A stretch of 7,702 bases of DNA from Sphingobacteriaceae bacterium (GTDB taxonomy: Bacteria > Bacteroidota > Bacteroidia > Sphingobacteriales > Sphingobacteriaceae), in contig CANGZX010000031.1 in NCBI GenBank assembly GCA_947458775.1, forward strand, positions 1 to 7,702, read 5' to 3'. A program made the position numbers and the translations under genes. Shown here in pieces: positions 6,528-7,702 of the stretch (positions within the stretch are counted from its first letter, which is position 1; every line of letters starts with the position of its first letter). Under the pieces are notes generated by a model. It did not search any database. It saw nothing but the letters and a program-made list of their open reading frames with translations, and was not told the origin of the DNA.

Positions 6528-7218
6528 ACAACGCATTTTATTAGTAGAAGACGAGCTTCATTTACTCGATGCCATTAAGCTAAATCTCGAGTTGGAAGGC
6601 TATAAAGTAAGTACGGCCACCGATGGTAAAAAAGCCCTAAAAATTTTTAAAGAAGAGCGCTTCAACTTAATTATTTTAGATGTGATGTTGCCCGAGATAG
6701 ATGGCTTTCAGGTCGCCGAAACTATCCGTTTAGAAAACTCGGAAGTACCCATTATGTTTTTAACGGCCAAAAACACAAGCGAAGATCGGGTGGCTGGCCT
6801 TAAAAAAGGTGCTGACGATTATTTAACCAAACCCTTTAACCTAGAAGAATTGATTTTACGGGTGGGTATTTTGGTTAAGCGTAGCCTCAAAGGCGACGAT
6901 TTGAAAGAATTGCAATCATACCGCATTGGTGATAAAACAATTTATTTCAATTCATTTGAATTAAAGAAAGACGACGGTACCATGGTGGCGCTTACCAAAA
7001 AAGAAACCATGTTACTTAAACTGCTTATAGAACGTAAAAACGAAGCCGTTTCTAGAGAACAAATTTTAGAAACCGTATGGAATTACGATGTGTATCCATC
7101 AACCCGAACCATCGATAATTTTATTCTTACGTTTCGTAAATATTTTGAACCCGATCAGAAAAACCCAACCTATTTCCATTCTATTAGAGGAGTAGGCTAT
7201 AAATTTATGGATAGCTAA
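6517..7218 (+). CDS. OmpR/PhoB-family response regulator
   Basis: This is a 233-residue DNA-binding response regulator, the evident partner of the overlapping kinase. The receiver domain (about 5-120) has ILLVEDE with acidic residues 11-12, LIILDVMLPEIDGF with phospho-acceptor Asp55, FLTAKN with the switch Thr83, and DDYLTKPF with Lys105. The C-terminal winged-helix domain (about 135-232) has LTKKETMLLKLL, REQILETVW, the probable recognition helix around STRTIDNFILTFRKYF, and the closing IRGVGYKF wing typical of OmpR proteins. I chose ATG at 6517: it gives MTAKQRILLVEDE, a normal lead into the first beta strand, and an 11-base overlap with the kinase. A longer in-frame TTG at 6493 would add eight residues with no family support. 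The targets cannot be deduced; autoregulation and control of the heme genes are possibilities only. Confidence 0.95.
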   Translation: MTAKQRILLVEDELHLLDAIKLNLELEGYKVSTATDGKKALKIFKEERFNLIILDVMLPEIDGFQVAETIRLENSEVPIMFLTAKNTSEDRVAGLKKGADDYLTKPFNLEELILRVGILVKRSLKGDDLKELQSYRIGDKTIYFNSFELKKDDGTMVALTKKETMLLKLLIERKNEAVSREQILETVWNYDVYPSTRTIDNFILTFRKYFEPDQKNPTYFHSIRGVGYKFMDS

Positions 7219-7702
7219 TGTTTACTCGTAAAGTTCGTCTACTAGTTATACTAATTGGCCTGCTGATTTTGGCATGGACCTTAAATGAAAAGGTGTATCC
7301 TATCGCCATTATTCTTGGGTTAGGTATTCTATTATTGATTTGGGGTTATTTTACCGAAGGCACTGTAGTAATGGCTGCTAAAGAATTTCATCTAAAAAAT
7401 TACGATAGAGCCGAAGAATTGCTACAAGAAGTACCCGATCCGGAACGCTTAAACAAACACCGCAGGGGTTTTTACGAGTTCATTTACGGGAACATTGAAT
7501 TGCACCGCCAAAATTTTGAAGAAGCCGAACGCCACTTTCAATTGGCTACCCATTACCCCTTGCGTAATGCTAGTGATAAAGCGTTGGTATGGACTCATTT
7601 AGCCAACTTAAGCCTGCGTAAAAAAGAATTTGAACGTGCCCAAGTGTACGTAGAAAAAGCTAAATCACTCAAAATTACCTCGAGAGTAAAATTGATAATA
7701 GA
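7218..7702 (+). CDS. Membrane-anchored tetratricopeptide-repeat protein, 3' end beyond window
   Basis: The ATG at 7218 shares its A with the last base of the regulator's TAA stop, a classic coupled start. The frame stays open to the window edge, giving 161 visible residues. Two hydrophobic segments (about 7-20 and 27-45) form a membrane hairpin. At least three helical TPR-like units follow: about 52-72 (KEFHLKNYDRAEELLQEV), 83-112 (GNIELHRQNFEEAERHF) and 119-152 (LANLSLRKKEFERAQVYVEKA). Each has the small/aromatic pattern and the 'F-x-x-A' spacing expected of TPRs, which usually bind proteins. The protein is probably on the cytoplasmic side of the membrane, next to the kinase. A role as scaffold or modulator of the two-component pair is inferred from the coupling only. 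I do not recognise a named orthologue, and the total length is unknown. Confidence 0.85.
   Translation, partial: MFTRKVRLLVILIGLLILAWTLNEKVYPIAIILGLGILLLIWGYFTEGTVVMAAKEFHLKNYDRAEELLQEVPDPERLNKHRRGFYEFIYGNIELHRQNFEEAERHFQLATHYPLRNASDKALVWTHLANLSLRKKEFERAQVYVEKAKSLKITSRVKLII

Overview
The window comes from a chromosomal region of a Bacteroidota bacterium, most likely in or near the Sphingobacteriales (Pedobacter/Mucilaginibacter-like). This rests on four signs: an IspG tail of the plant/Bacteroidota type, a HemA beginning MKNLKVIAFTH, AT-leaning coding sequence without clear Shine-Dalgarno sites, and an exact TAnnTTTG (-7) promoter element before the first heme gene. The genus is inferred; the phylum is fairly secure. 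All genes are on the + strand and tightly packed. There are no RNA genes, insertion sequences, CRISPR arrays or gene-free stretches over 132 bases.

Layout. Bases 1-285 are the 3' end of ispG (isoprenoid synthesis). A 132-base gap follows, holding a probable promoter. Then comes a tetrapyrrole block: hemA (418-1635), a hemC-hemD fusion (1673-3274), hemB (3278-4246) and hemL (4273-5646). Two bases after hemL begins a sensor histidine kinase (5649-6527), which overlaps an OmpR-type response regulator (6517-7218). The regulator's stop codon shares a base with the start of a membrane-anchored TPR protein (7218 to the window edge, incomplete).

How the genes work together. HemA and HemL turn glutamyl-tRNA into 5-aminolevulinate (C5 pathway), HemB condenses two of these to porphobilinogen, and HemC-HemD makes uroporphyrinogen III, the branch point to heme, siroheme and corrinoids. 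The block therefore covers every dedicated step from charged tRNA-Glu to uroporphyrinogen III and nothing beyond; hemE and later genes are not here. The kinase has almost no extracytoplasmic part. With the regulator and TPR protein it may be co-transcribed with the heme genes, but the signal and targets cannot be read from the sequence.

No clearly new system is present. The points most worth a second look are the first ~15 bases, where IspG loses its expected CPSCGRT motif; the kinase-regulator-TPR set joined to the heme block; the HemC-HemD fusion; the probable TTG start of HemA; and the extended N-terminus of HemL.
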